Of a DNA stretch of 43,868 bases, positions 35,789 through 43,499 are shown piece by piece. The stretch is from a virus: IMG/VR virus record IMGVR_UViG_3300024265_000019, positions 1-43,868 of that record, one strand, 5' to 3'. Each line of letters opens with the position of its first letter. Within the stretch, counting starts at the first letter, position 1. Position numbers and translations under genes: made by a program. Under the pieces are notes generated by a model. That model was not told the DNA's origin. It searched no databases and saw only the letters and a program-made list of their open reading frames with translations.

Positions 35789-36973
35789 ATGGCCGTTAAG
35801 CGTGTTAGCAAGGAAGCTTTGATTGGGGAGACGATCCTATTCGTTAATAGTGACAAAGAAAATGAACTTGAATCTATCAGCCCTTCATTTATGTCTAATC
35901 AAATCGATATAATTTCGTTAGATGGATTAAAGGGAAGTCCTGCTTTACCAACTGCAGGTACATTCAATATTTACGCTCGCACCGACATAGATGGCGGCTT
36001 TAAGCTGGTGACCACAAACAGTTCGATGAGTGCTATTAGAGCAGGCGGTTCATTGCTTGATGATGGTGTAGCAGAAGGTGCCACGTTTATCGGTTTCCCT
36101 CTTGAAATTAAGATTGTGCCAGTTGGCGTCGATGTGGCTATTGCTTACCGTGTGGATATTAAACAATCAAGCGTTCAGTTGGATACTCCTAATTTATCTA
36201 GTGATTATTCTGCTGAAATGGCAAAAGGTAATGTCCCAGGTAGCAGCCCTCGCGCCATTATTATGAGAAACCCATCCTGTTCAAATACGGATTTCACTGA
36301 TATTTGGGGCGGAGGTGGCGCTACACATGATAATATGATTATGCCAACAGTAGCAGAAAGTTGGGAAGTTTTAAGTGACAGCGACGACGATATTGCTGGC
36401 GGTGCAGGATGCAGGTCTGTTTTAGTAACTACTCTTGATGATGACTATGGACCTCAAGTACCTGAGATAGTCGATATGGATGGTCAAAATCCGGTGGCGA
36501 TACCAGGTACGCATTTTAGACCTCACCACCTTACAAGCACAAGCGGCTTATTTGCTTTGACCGCTGGACCTGTTGGAGGCAACCCTCACGAAAGTAATAT
36601 AGGTACTATAATAGTTAGACGGGTTAGCGATGGCGCTATCAGGATGACGATGCTTCCTGAATTTGGTAAATCAGAAGATAGTCAAGTGTCCGTCCCTGCT
36701 GGATTTACATTACTTACATGGAAAGCAATTATTACATGGAGCAAAGGTCAGGATGGGCAGGTTGTGTCAACTGTGAAACCGTTTGGCACCGATACCGCAA
36801 GGATATCGAGTGGTAAGGTTGACTCATATCAAACACCTCTAGTTTTAGATTTTCAAATGAAATTTAGATCAGGCGAAAAAACAGATAGAGTTGCAAGAGC
36901 GAAGTCGAGCAATGATGGTGCTGAAGTAACGTTTATTCAAGAATTTGAATTGATAGATAACAACTTTTTGTAG
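35789..36973 (+). CDS. Virion protein with duplicated N-domain and adhesin-like C-domain
   Basis: 394 aa. Residues 1-130 repeat the fold of the previous gene product. Residues about 150-394 (SEWEVLSD-type entry SWEVLSDSDDDIAGGAGCRSVLVTTLD, then NIGTIIVRRVSDGAIRM and SQVSVPAGFTLLTWKAI) match a beta-rich family common in marine phage virions, in which SSSxxDxxxGxGxRxVxVxGLD precedes a TVPAG motif. It may form fibres or decorations on the head; binding to particles or cell surfaces is inference. Confidence 0.7.
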   Translation: MAVKRVSKEALIGETILFVNSDKENELESISPSFMSNQIDIISLDGLKGSPALPTAGTFNIYARTDIDGGFKLVTTNSSMSAIRAGGSLLDDGVAEGATFIGFPLEIKIVPVGVDVAIAYRVDIKQSSVQLDTPNLSSDYSAEMAKGNVPGSSPRAIIMRNPSCSNTDFTDIWGGGGATHDNMIMPTVAESWEVLSDSDDDIAGGAGCRSVLVTTLDDDYGPQVPEIVDMDGQNPVAIPGTHFRPHHLTSTSGLFALTAGPVGGNPHESNIGTIIVRRVSDGAIRMTMLPEFGKSEDSQVSVPAGFTLLTWKAIITWSKGQDGQVVSTVKPFGTDTARISSGKVDSYQTPLVLDFQMKFRSGEKTDRVARAKSSNDGAEVTFIQEFELIDNNFL

Positions 36974-36979
36974 GCTGGT

Positions 36980-37324
36980 ATGACTGAATCTATAGACAGA
37001 AATCGAAACACCAATGACGCACCAACGGTCACAACCGTTACGCTTAATAGTGTTACGGCAACGACGATTTCTGCAGCTAGGGTAAGACGCATTAGTTTAG
37101 AGGTTTGCTTGGATGCTGGCGTATCTGATGTTAACGTTTTCATCAGGCCTTATCCTGCGATACAAGATAACTTAAAGCGAGGCGAGGTTTTGACTCGGTT
37201 CCTAATGGGTACTGCTACATTCTTTAGGCCGTCATGGCGCTCAATGGAAGACACCATCATGACCTCTGAATATTCAGCAATCACTGACATCGGCGAAGTC
37301 GATGTACATGTAACGGAAGGTTAA
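36980..37324 (+). CDS. Small beta-rich virion protein
   Basis: 114 aa. Starts with Thr/Val repeats (APTVTTVTLNSVTATTISAARVRRISLEVCLD) and continues VNVFIRPYPAIQ, a pattern of small structural proteins that form an immunoglobulin- or jelly-roll-like sandwich. It lies in the virion block between the duplicated pair and the MuF-like gene. Likely a minor head protein. Confidence 0.6.
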   Translation: MTESIDRNRNTNDAPTVTTVTLNSVTATTISAARVRRISLEVCLDAGVSDVNVFIRPYPAIQDNLKRGEVLTRFLMGTATFFRPSWRSMEDTIMTSEYSAITDIGEVDVHVTEG

Positions 37325-37326
37325 TC

Positions 37327-37635
37327 ATGGCAACAACTAGCGGAACGCTGAACACTAACGATGATAAATCTAATGGTGTTGGTATGGCGCTGACAACCGA
37401 AACTTCACTAACATTAATTGTGAAAGCTAAATCAGGCAGCCACAATAATCATGCTATTTGTTTGGAATTATCAGGCGGCAACACTTCTGGGGGGGTTTTC
37501 GTTGACATTCCTGAGTCGATAATAGTGGGTGCTGGTATTAGGACTGTGCGGCATAATGGCGGCTATGTAAAAGCTAAAGTACACAAGCCTGAAAACGACA
37601 CAAGCGAAGCTGATGTATGGGTAGTAGCTAAATAA
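37327..37635 (+). CDS. Small beta-rich virion protein
   Basis: 102 aa. Low-charge beta-rich sequence with NNHAICLELSGGNTSGGVFVDIPESIIVGAGIRTVRHNGGYVKAKV, again a decoration- or attachment-type pattern. Starts 3 bases after the previous gene and overlaps the MuF-like start by one base (TAATGG). Probably a partner of the preceding gene. Confidence 0.6.
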   Translation: MATTSGTLNTNDDKSNGVGMALTTETSLTLIVKAKSGSHNNHAICLELSGGNTSGGVFVDIPESIIVGAGIRTVRHNGGYVKAKVHKPENDTSEADVWVVAK

Positions 37636-38522
37636 TGGCGATATCAGATAATCCAACTAAAACGCGAGGAATTGAAAAGGCGTGGAATCGTGAAATAAAT
37701 AAAAGGTTTCTAGCCTTTAGAAAGTCCGTTATAGGTGAATTAAAAAGAATCAATCAATTAACCGTCAATGAATTTAATGTGGACCCGGATCAATTAAGAG
37801 CTTACATGATATTCTTTCAACGAGAGCTTGATACTTTTATCGTTGGCGATTGGCAGGAACAATACCAGAGACGGTCTTATGAATTAGCTATAGAAAGAAC
37901 AAATCAAGAGCTTAAGCGCCAAGGGGTTGCATTAACCTCTTTAGAAGAAGGCGCAGCATTGACGGCATTAGAGCTAAGCGCTGTAATCGCCTCGTTTGAT
38001 TCCATAGCGCCAAATCTATTTAATCCAGTACACCAAGAGGCATTATCTTTCTTATTTACTCGGTCATTTGAAGCGCTATCAGGAATGTCTCAGGAAATGG
38101 CTAGGACCGTTAGAACTATATTATTTAATGGCGCTCAACAAGGTATAGGCATCAATGAATTAGCTAGGCAAATCAATGATCGCATTAATGTTGGTCGGTC
38201 TAGAGCTAGACTTATAGCTCAAACCGAGACTATCCAAGCATTTCAAAGAGGGACCATCAATCAGGCAGCTTTAGCCGGTGAATTTTTAGGCGAAGAAGTC
38301 GGATTAAGGTGGTTGACCAGGCGAGATAATAAAGTTAGGCATTTGCACGCCGGTTGGCATGGTAAAGTTTTTACCAAAGAAAATGCATTTAAGAATATCA
38401 ATATCAGTCCGTGGAATTGCCGATGTGGATTATCACCAGTTATCGAAGAAGCTGACACCCAAAAGAAGCGCGACAAGTTCACAAAAGAAAGAAAGCAATT
38501 AAGGAATTTGACGAACCCATAG
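37635..38522 (+). CDS. Head morphogenesis protein, Mu gpF-like
   Basis: 295 aa. Helical N-terminal half. The C-terminal minor head domain has RSRARLIAQTETIQAFQRGT, LRWLTRRDNKVRHLHAGWHG and NISPWNCRCGLSPV, the zinc-binding-looking His/Cys pattern of Mu gpF proteins. These are carried in the head near the portal and may be injected. No fused toxin is seen at the C-terminus. Confidence 0.92.
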   Translation: MAISDNPTKTRGIEKAWNREINKRFLAFRKSVIGELKRINQLTVNEFNVDPDQLRAYMIFFQRELDTFIVGDWQEQYQRRSYELAIERTNQELKRQGVALTSLEEGAALTALELSAVIASFDSIAPNLFNPVHQEALSFLFTRSFEALSGMSQEMARTVRTILFNGAQQGIGINELARQINDRINVGRSRARLIAQTETIQAFQRGTINQAALAGEFLGEEVGLRWLTRRDNKVRHLHAGWHGKVFTKENAFKNINISPWNCRCGLSPVIEEADTQKKRDKFTKERKQLRNLTNP

Positions 38523-38547
38523 TAATAAAATATAATTACGCTAAGAT

Positions 38548-38582
38548 AATAGTTAAGTTTAATGTTATAGAGCATAACTATT
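38548..38582. repeat. 8-bp inverted repeat in an AT-rich intergenic gap
   Basis: AATAGTTA (38548-38555) and TAACTATT (38575-38582) are reverse complements across 19 bases, just before the protease gene. It could be an operator or a weak RNA hairpin; there is no T run for termination. Confidence 0.5.
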
Positions 38583-38600
38583 ACAGCATTGAGAGAATCT

Positions 38601-39929
38601 ATGTATATATCAATCAATACTCGAACCACCGGAAAATTCAAGAGAGAAATGATTAATAATCGCTCTCATCTTGTTACTTCAATGATGCCTATTCGCGGCG
38701 ATATTTCAATGAATGGGATTCTATACCCTAATCAAGAAGTTAAAGATTCTTTTCAGCAACTTCACGATTTACCGGCACCTAACGGACACCCTGTAATTAA
38801 TGGCGTCCATGTAAGCGCATTTAAGCCGGTCAGTATGAATGCTTTTAATGTTGGCGGCTTTATTCGCAATCCAAAGATGAAAGGTAAAGAGGTTTTTGTT
38901 GATTTTGTGATTGATGAAACGGTTGCTAATAATACTGATGATGGCAAAGAGATTATTAAGCGTATTGAAAACGGCGATCAAATTGGCGTTTCTACTGGGC
39001 TAAATATTAATCAATTGGCACCAAAAAAAGGCGAAGATGATTTTGGTGAACCATTCGATAGAGTTGGATCAGGCTTTAATTTTGACCATGTGGCTATATT
39101 GTTAAACGAAAAGGCTGCGGGCGCACACGCTGGCACTGAATTAGTCTTAAATACTGCTAATAAAGATGATCCGATACACATTGTTAATTTAGTGACAAAT
39201 GGCCCTGGCCAGCTAGAAATAAATTTAAAAACTAATATTTTAAGTGCGATGGATATTCACGATCAACTCAATAGATTAATTGCTACTGATAATGATCAAA
39301 TATTTAAACATGTAATAGATTTTTTCCCTGAAGAGAAGAAATTCCTATTTTCAATGTCCAATGACAACGACAGAAAGATATTTGAGCAATCATACGCAGT
39401 CGGAAACGATATGATTGCCTTAGTTGGTGAGCCCGTCGAGGTTACACTAACGCAAAAAATTACACCTGTAATGCAAACCAACGAGGAAAACGACATGAAC
39501 AAAGAACTAATGATTCTTGCGATTATCGCTAATACTCATAACGCCTTCACTGGTGATGATAAAGTGCGCCTTGAGGCGATGTCTGAATCTCAACTGGTTG
39601 GTGCGTTATGTTTAGAAGTGAATGAAAAACAAGCTAAAGAAGTTTTAACGGCTAATGGATTCAATTTTGAAGGCTATGAAAATTTCACAGTCAACGAGAA
39701 AGACTTTAAAGCTTATCAAGAAGCCGAAATGGAAAGACTGGACGAAATAAGAAAATCCATTCTTGAGGCAAATTCAGACTATACCGCCGAATTATTGGCC
39801 GATAAGTCAGAAAAAGAATTACTTGTTATCAATAAAATGATTACGGGTAGTAAGCATGTAACACGCGCGCCGGAAGGTAAAGCACCTGTTACTCACAATT
39901 CAGCGCAAGCTGATGATTACAGCATGTAA
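38601..39929 (+). CDS. Prohead protease with scaffold domain, DUF2213-like
   Basis: 442 aa from ATG at 38601 with GAGAG upstream (an in-frame TTG at 38589 is unlikely). Residues 1-200 are the DUF2213 protease: LPAPNGHPVING, GDQIGVSTGLNINQL and GFNFDHVAILLNEKAAG. The Ser in GVSTG and His in FDHVA are candidate catalytic residues. The rest is a helical, charged scaffold. Mature heads of this kind need cleavage of scaffold and sometimes capsid N-termini. A strong internal start at 39495 may make the scaffold alone. Confidence 0.87.
   Translation: MYISINTRTTGKFKREMINNRSHLVTSMMPIRGDISMNGILYPNQEVKDSFQQLHDLPAPNGHPVINGVHVSAFKPVSMNAFNVGGFIRNPKMKGKEVFVDFVIDETVANNTDDGKEIIKRIENGDQIGVSTGLNINQLAPKKGEDDFGEPFDRVGSGFNFDHVAILLNEKAAGAHAGTELVLNTANKDDPIHIVNLVTNGPGQLEINLKTNILSAMDIHDQLNRLIATDNDQIFKHVIDFFPEEKKFLFSMSNDNDRKIFEQSYAVGNDMIALVGEPVEVTLTQKITPVMQTNEENDMNKELMILAIIANTHNAFTGDDKVRLEAMSESQLVGALCLEVNEKQAKEVLTANGFNFEGYENFTVNEKDFKAYQEAEMERLDEIRKSILEANSDYTAELLADKSEKELLVINKMITGSKHVTRAPEGKAPVTHNSAQADDYSM
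39495..39929 (+). CDS. Nested in-frame scaffold protein
   Basis: 144 aa in the same frame as the protease gene. ATG at 39495 has AGGAAA 8 bases upstream, a better RBS than chance would give inside a gene. The product is helical and charged (DKVRLEAMSESQLVGALCLE, FKAYQEAEMERLDEIRKS). Nested scaffolds are known in lambda (Nu3 within C) and Mu (Z within I). Here it is inferred from the internal RBS and the domain boundary. Confidence 0.6.
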   Translation: MNKELMILAIIANTHNAFTGDDKVRLEAMSESQLVGALCLEVNEKQAKEVLTANGFNFEGYENFTVNEKDFKAYQEAEMERLDEIRKSILEANSDYTAELLADKSEKELLVINKMITGSKHVTRAPEGKAPVTHNSAQADDYSM

Positions 39930-39941
39930 CGGGAGCTTATC

Positions 39942-40415
39942 ATGGCAGATCCAGCACAAGTAATACAAGCGCTAGGCGGCATTAATGGTGAACCCGTTAA
40001 TAATGAAGCATTAGCAGCAGCGGCTACGGCTATTAAGCCTGGTCATTTAGTAGAAGAACTTGCAGCCGGTACGGTGCGAGAGCATGCGGGCGCAGGTCTA
40101 AACGCACAAAAGTTAGTAGCATTAACCGATACACCGGTGGGTGGGACGATTGATGATGCTTACACGGCAGCGGCTACAGTTCGATATGGCGCATTTAATA
40201 CCGGTCAAAAAGGTTTTTTGCGCGTAGCGGCATCAGCAACGGCCATTGTTATTGGTAACGCTCTAGAAAGTGACGGCGACGGCACAGTGAGGGTTTTAAC
40301 CACAGACGCAGCAACAGACGACACTCAGCGTGATTCGATTGTTGCTTACGCGGTCGAAGCGGTTGACAACAGCGGCGGCGGTACTGAAGTTTTCATTGAA
40401 GTTCGATTTGCTTAG
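39942..40415 (+). CDS. Capsid decoration protein-like
   Basis: 157 aa between protease and major capsid protein, the usual place of the decoration protein. KPGHLVEELAAGTVREHAGAG followed by ALTDTPVGGTIDDAYTAAATVRYGAF and a beta-rich end is a small-beta-barrel pattern of head stabilisers. Ala/Thr/Gly-rich, no cysteines. It would bind at the capsid surface after expansion. Confidence 0.75.
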   Translation: MADPAQVIQALGGINGEPVNNEALAAAATAIKPGHLVEELAAGTVREHAGAGLNAQKLVALTDTPVGGTIDDAYTAAATVRYGAFNTGQKGFLRVAASATAIVIGNALESDGDGTVRVLTTDAATDDTQRDSIVAYAVEAVDNSGGGTEVFIEVRFA

Positions 40416-40426
40416 GAGGCATTGAA

Positions 40427-41515
40427 ATGGGTAAATTAATAACATCATTCGGTGAATCAAGAGCCGAACACGCAGCAATGATTGCAATGCATGGTAACAA
40501 CTGGAATGGCTACGAGTTATTCCATAACGACTTATTTGCAGAGCATAATTTGAACAAATATCACCTTATCGACGCAGAAGGTAAGCTCATTACTAATGGC
40601 GATGATAAACAGGCTTTAGTCACTAACGCTAACGGCACGGTGCGACACGAAGATTTTTTAGTTATTCGCGACATGGTTATCGAAGTTAGACGCCGTGATT
40701 TACATGCGATTTCAGACTTACGTGAAGCTGGTTTATCGTTTACCGTAGCAATTGGCGAGCAATTAGTCGGGTTTGAGTCTGTTAACGAGTTCCAGACGGC
40801 TAAGCAGGAAATGAACCCCAATAGCTTTGACAACAATGACACGACTTTCACAGAGACGTTTGTTCCTAACCCGATCACTCATAGCACATTTAGTGTGCCA
40901 TGGCGGCAAGAAGGGTTTAACTATAAGCGGTCTTTAGCTTTAGCTGAGTCTTTACGCCAAGTATCTGAAAGATTGGAAGAAACAACTACTAACGGCAATG
41001 CGAGTGTGGTGGTTAATTTCAACGATACCAATCATGGAATTTTTGGCTATACCAATGATCCAGATCGTGGCACGGGCACTATCTCTGATTGGACGCTTGA
41101 AGCGAACCGCGACAAGATTATAAATGAGCTGATTGAGCAAATTGGTGCCATGTGGAACACACAGGGCGGTGTTAAAAACGACTCTGTAATGGTTTATGTT
41201 GCCAATGATATCTGGACTATTCTTCAAAAAGATTACATCACTGGTCAAGTCAGTGAGTCGATCGCAGAAAGAATAATGAAGGTGTCTCAAGTTAAAGGCG
41301 TTAAGCCTCTTGAAAAGCTGGCTTCAAAGCAAGTTGTTTTGGTTGAAATGGATAGACGTACCGTTGAGCTAGGTGTTGCAAGCGATATTATTATCACGCC
41401 TCACACTAAGACCAATATAATGAAGCCTCAAGTAATGACTACTTACGCCGCTATGGTTCACAAGATCAAATCGGATAGTAAGGGCAATACTGGTATCAGA
41501 CACCTAACCATTTAA
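40427..41515 (+). CDS. Major capsid protein
   Basis: 362 aa. RDLHAISDLREAGLSFTVAIGEQLVGFESVNEF, FNYKRSLALAESLRQVSERLEETTTNGNASV and TNHGIFGYTNDPDRGTG match the encapsulin-like/DUF6260 group of HK97-fold capsid proteins. AGGAGG lies about 8 bases before ATG, giving a strong RBS as expected for the most abundant protein. A terminator-like hairpin follows the gene. Confidence 0.9.
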   Translation: MGKLITSFGESRAEHAAMIAMHGNNWNGYELFHNDLFAEHNLNKYHLIDAEGKLITNGDDKQALVTNANGTVRHEDFLVIRDMVIEVRRRDLHAISDLREAGLSFTVAIGEQLVGFESVNEFQTAKQEMNPNSFDNNDTTFTETFVPNPITHSTFSVPWRQEGFNYKRSLALAESLRQVSERLEETTTNGNASVVVNFNDTNHGIFGYTNDPDRGTGTISDWTLEANRDKIINELIEQIGAMWNTQGGVKNDSVMVYVANDIWTILQKDYITGQVSESIAERIMKVSQVKGVKPLEKLASKQVVLVEMDRRTVELGVASDIIITPHTKTNIMKPQVMTTYAAMVHKIKSDSKGNTGIRHLTI

Positions 41516-41521
41516 TCGTTA

Positions 41522-41545
41522 AGGGAGGGTAAACCTCCCTATTTT
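41522..41545 (+). terminator. Terminator or attenuator after the major capsid gene
   Basis: AGGGAGG (41522-41528) pairs with CCTCCCT (41534-41540) across GTAAA, followed by ATTTT. A partial terminator here would raise capsid mRNA relative to the downstream tail genes. Confidence 0.75.
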
Positions 41546-41556
41546 GGAGAATAAAA

Positions 41557-42057
41557 GTGGCTAACACTAAAGATTATATTGTGACAAAGAAAGGCTGTTG
41601 TTTAAAAGGTATTAAGGAAGAAGAGGTTGGCGCAAAAGTCAAGCTTACCGATGAAAAAGCGAAAGCAATGTCTGGTAAGGTTGAGCTGATGAAGGGTTAT
41701 CAAAAGTCCGGCCCATCAGAGCAAGAATTGATTAAGGCTAACGCTAAGCTTTTAAAGCGAGTTGAGGAACTTAAAGGTTTGGAGAGATCTAGTGAGGAAC
41801 TGGACAAACTTAAGTCCGAAGGCGAAATTTTGGAAGCAAAAGGAAAAGAGCTTGCGAGTGAAAACGCCAATCTACTTAAATCCTTAAGCAAATCAAGCGA
41901 AGATATGGAGAAGCTAAGGAGCGACTGCGATACTTTAGAAGCTGGATTAAAGGAGCTTGAAGATAAAAACACCAAGCTAGAAAAGCAATCTGAAGAATTA
42001 ACTGCTCAGTTAGACGAAGCCACTAAGCCAACCAAGCCAACTAAAAAGGGTAAGTAA
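41557..42057 (+). CDS. Head-associated protein with coiled coil
   Basis: 166 aa from GTG at 41557, GGAGA upstream. The first 50 residues form a small domain (DYIVTKKGCCLKGIKEEEVGAKVKLTDEKA). From about 55 on it is a heptad coiled coil with repeated SSEELDKLKSEGE/SSEDMEKLRSDCD units. The end is KPTKPTKKGK. Often a short protein of similar start lies here after the capsid gene, but the coiled coil is unusual. Could brace the capsid or join the adaptor. Confidence 0.65.
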   Translation: MANTKDYIVTKKGCCLKGIKEEEVGAKVKLTDEKAKAMSGKVELMKGYQKSGPSEQELIKANAKLLKRVEELKGLERSSEELDKLKSEGEILEAKGKELASENANLLKSLSKSSEDMEKLRSDCDTLEAGLKELEDKNTKLEKQSEELTAQLDEATKPTKPTKKGK

Positions 42058-42410
42058 TGGCGCGAGTTACGGATGCAGAAGTTAAGGCAATTAAAGCGGT
42101 TAGCATTGATACAACACCATTTATCGATGCAGCCAATTTAATTGTTAGCGATATTAACTCGAAGTGCGGCAAGTCTTTTGATGAAACTAGACTAACGCAA
42201 ATTGAGTTATATTTATCTGCTCATTATGCTGGTACTTTTGCGCCAGAACTTGTTAGTGAAAAGTTTGAGAATGGAACTAATGTGTACCATGTTGGCTCAA
42301 GTTCTCTGTCTGGCGTGATGTCGGATAAATACGGTCAGATGGCTAACATGTTGTCCGAAGGCTGTTTGGCCGAGTTAGATAAATCACCTGCGACGGTTGA
42401 TTTTTTATGA
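42057..42410 (+). CDS. Head-tail adaptor (DUF4054-like)
   Basis: 117 aa. TTPFIDAANLIVSDINSKCG, TQIELYLSAHYAGTF and LSGVMSDKYGQMANMLSEGCLAEL give the helix layout and the end Y-G-Q-x-A-x-x-L of gp6/gp15-type adaptors that ring the portal. Start overlaps the previous stop (TAATGG); its end overlaps the next gene (ATGA). Confidence 0.8.
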   Translation: MARVTDAEVKAIKAVSIDTTPFIDAANLIVSDINSKCGKSFDETRLTQIELYLSAHYAGTFAPELVSEKFENGTNVYHVGSSSLSGVMSDKYGQMANMLSEGCLAELDKSPATVDFL

Positions 42411-42724
42411 GTAAGTTTAGGTTGCCTCAAGAGGTTACTTTCTGGATACCGATAACCAATAACGGTACGGGCGGTAAAACTTGGGAGGGTGGAGTTAAAA
42501 CGGCTGCGAGAATAGCGCCAACAAGTGACACTGTATTTACAGCAGAGGGTAAGGAGATTCGAGCCAACAAAGCAGTTTATACGCGCGTTGATTTACCTGA
42601 AGGTGCTTATGTGATTGAAGGTGATAATTCTTCAGCTACAGAGCCGGTTAGTGGATCACAGCAAGTTATTAAAGCTGCTAGCAACCCAACTATGACCGAT
42701 ATGTTTAGAGCGCTATTGCAATGA
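42407..42724 (+). CDS. Head closure (stopper) protein
   Basis: 105 aa, beta-rich with VTFWIPITNNGTGGKTWEGGVKTAARIAP and EIRANKAVYTRVDLPEGAYVIEGDN. Small SH3-like or beta-barrel protein in the connector position, between adaptor and gp10-like genes, hence likely the stopper (gp16/gpFII-type). Sequence match to a family is not certain. Confidence 0.68.
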   Translation: MSKFRLPQEVTFWIPITNNGTGGKTWEGGVKTAARIAPTSDTVFTAEGKEIRANKAVYTRVDLPEGAYVIEGDNSSATEPVSGSQQVIKAASNPTMTDMFRALLQ

Positions 42725-43098
42725 CTAGAAAGAAAGCTATTAAAGTTAAGGGTTTAGATAAGGTTTTGAAGACCTTCAATAAGAAAGTTGATTTCACTAA
42801 CGACAACGTTAGAAAAGGGCTTCAGGCTGCAGGTTTATTTATCAAAGCTGAATCAAAAGAAAATGCACCTCACGACACAGGACTACTAATAAATTCACAT
42901 TTTTTTAGTACCGCTAAGATTGGAAAAAAGTGGCTTTTGAGAATAGGTTCAACAGCAGAATATGCGCCTATTGTACATGAAATGCCAGAGACTAATAATT
43001 TCTCTAAGCCTGGAACGGGGCCGAAATTCTTATTTAATGCCGTATTCGATAATGTACGAAAGATTATAGAAATAATTAGAGCTAGGTCTAAATTTTGA
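42721..43098 (+). CDS. HK97 gp10-like tail completion protein
   Basis: 125 aa. AIKVKGLDKVLKTFNKKV, ENAPHDTGLLINSHFFST and IGSTAEYAPIVHEMPE are the characteristic HK97 gp10/T1-like motifs (APxDTGxLxxS and YAxxVHE). It completes the tail-neck joint. It overlaps the stopper gene by four bases. Confidence 0.88.
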   Translation: MTRKKAIKVKGLDKVLKTFNKKVDFTNDNVRKGLQAAGLFIKAESKENAPHDTGLLINSHFFSTAKIGKKWLLRIGSTAEYAPIVHEMPETNNFSKPGTGPKFLFNAVFDNVRKIIEIIRARSKF

Positions 43099-43487
43099 AC
43101 GCTGTTAGTTTTGACATAATGACCTTATTATCAAATAACACTCTAGGTACTATCGGTACTGATTTGGGCGCTATGGCGTGGCTAGAAGGTGTTGACGAGC
43201 AAGTCATTATTATTGATACCGGAAGTATAGACAGAGATTTAGCTTTACAATCAGAGCAGCCTACTTTCCAGATTTTGGCGAGAGGCGAAAAGAACGATGA
43301 TTTAAAAGTGACCCATGATAAACTAAGGGCAATACACGAGTTTTTATTACCATTAAGCACAACAGTTATTAATGGTGAAGATTACCTAAGCTTTTTCCCG
43401 ATTAGCATACCAACGGGAGTAGGCAGAGATAAAAACGATAGGGCGGTGTTTACTGCTAATTATTCAACTTTCAGAAACCCGCTATAG
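43095..43487 (+). CDS. Tail terminator protein
   Basis: 130 aa, probably from TTG at 43095 (TTGA overlap with the previous stop); ATG at 43119 would drop eight residues. DIMTLLSNNTLGTIGTDLGAMAWLEGVDEQVIII and QPTFQILARGEKNDDLKVTHDKLRAIHEFLL match the minor-capsid/tail-terminator family that caps the tail tube (lambda gpU-type). Located before the tail tube gene, as expected. Confidence 0.78.
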   Translation: MNAVSFDIMTLLSNNTLGTIGTDLGAMAWLEGVDEQVIIIDTGSIDRDLALQSEQPTFQILARGEKNDDLKVTHDKLRAIHEFLLPLSTTVINGEDYLSFFPISIPTGVGRDKNDRAVFTANYSTFRNPL

Positions 43488-43499
43488 GAGGCCGTCAAA

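Noticed and set aside
38589-38600. Earlier TTG start for the protease gene
   Set aside because: It would place GAGAG inside the coding sequence; ATG at 38601 has proper spacing to that RBS.
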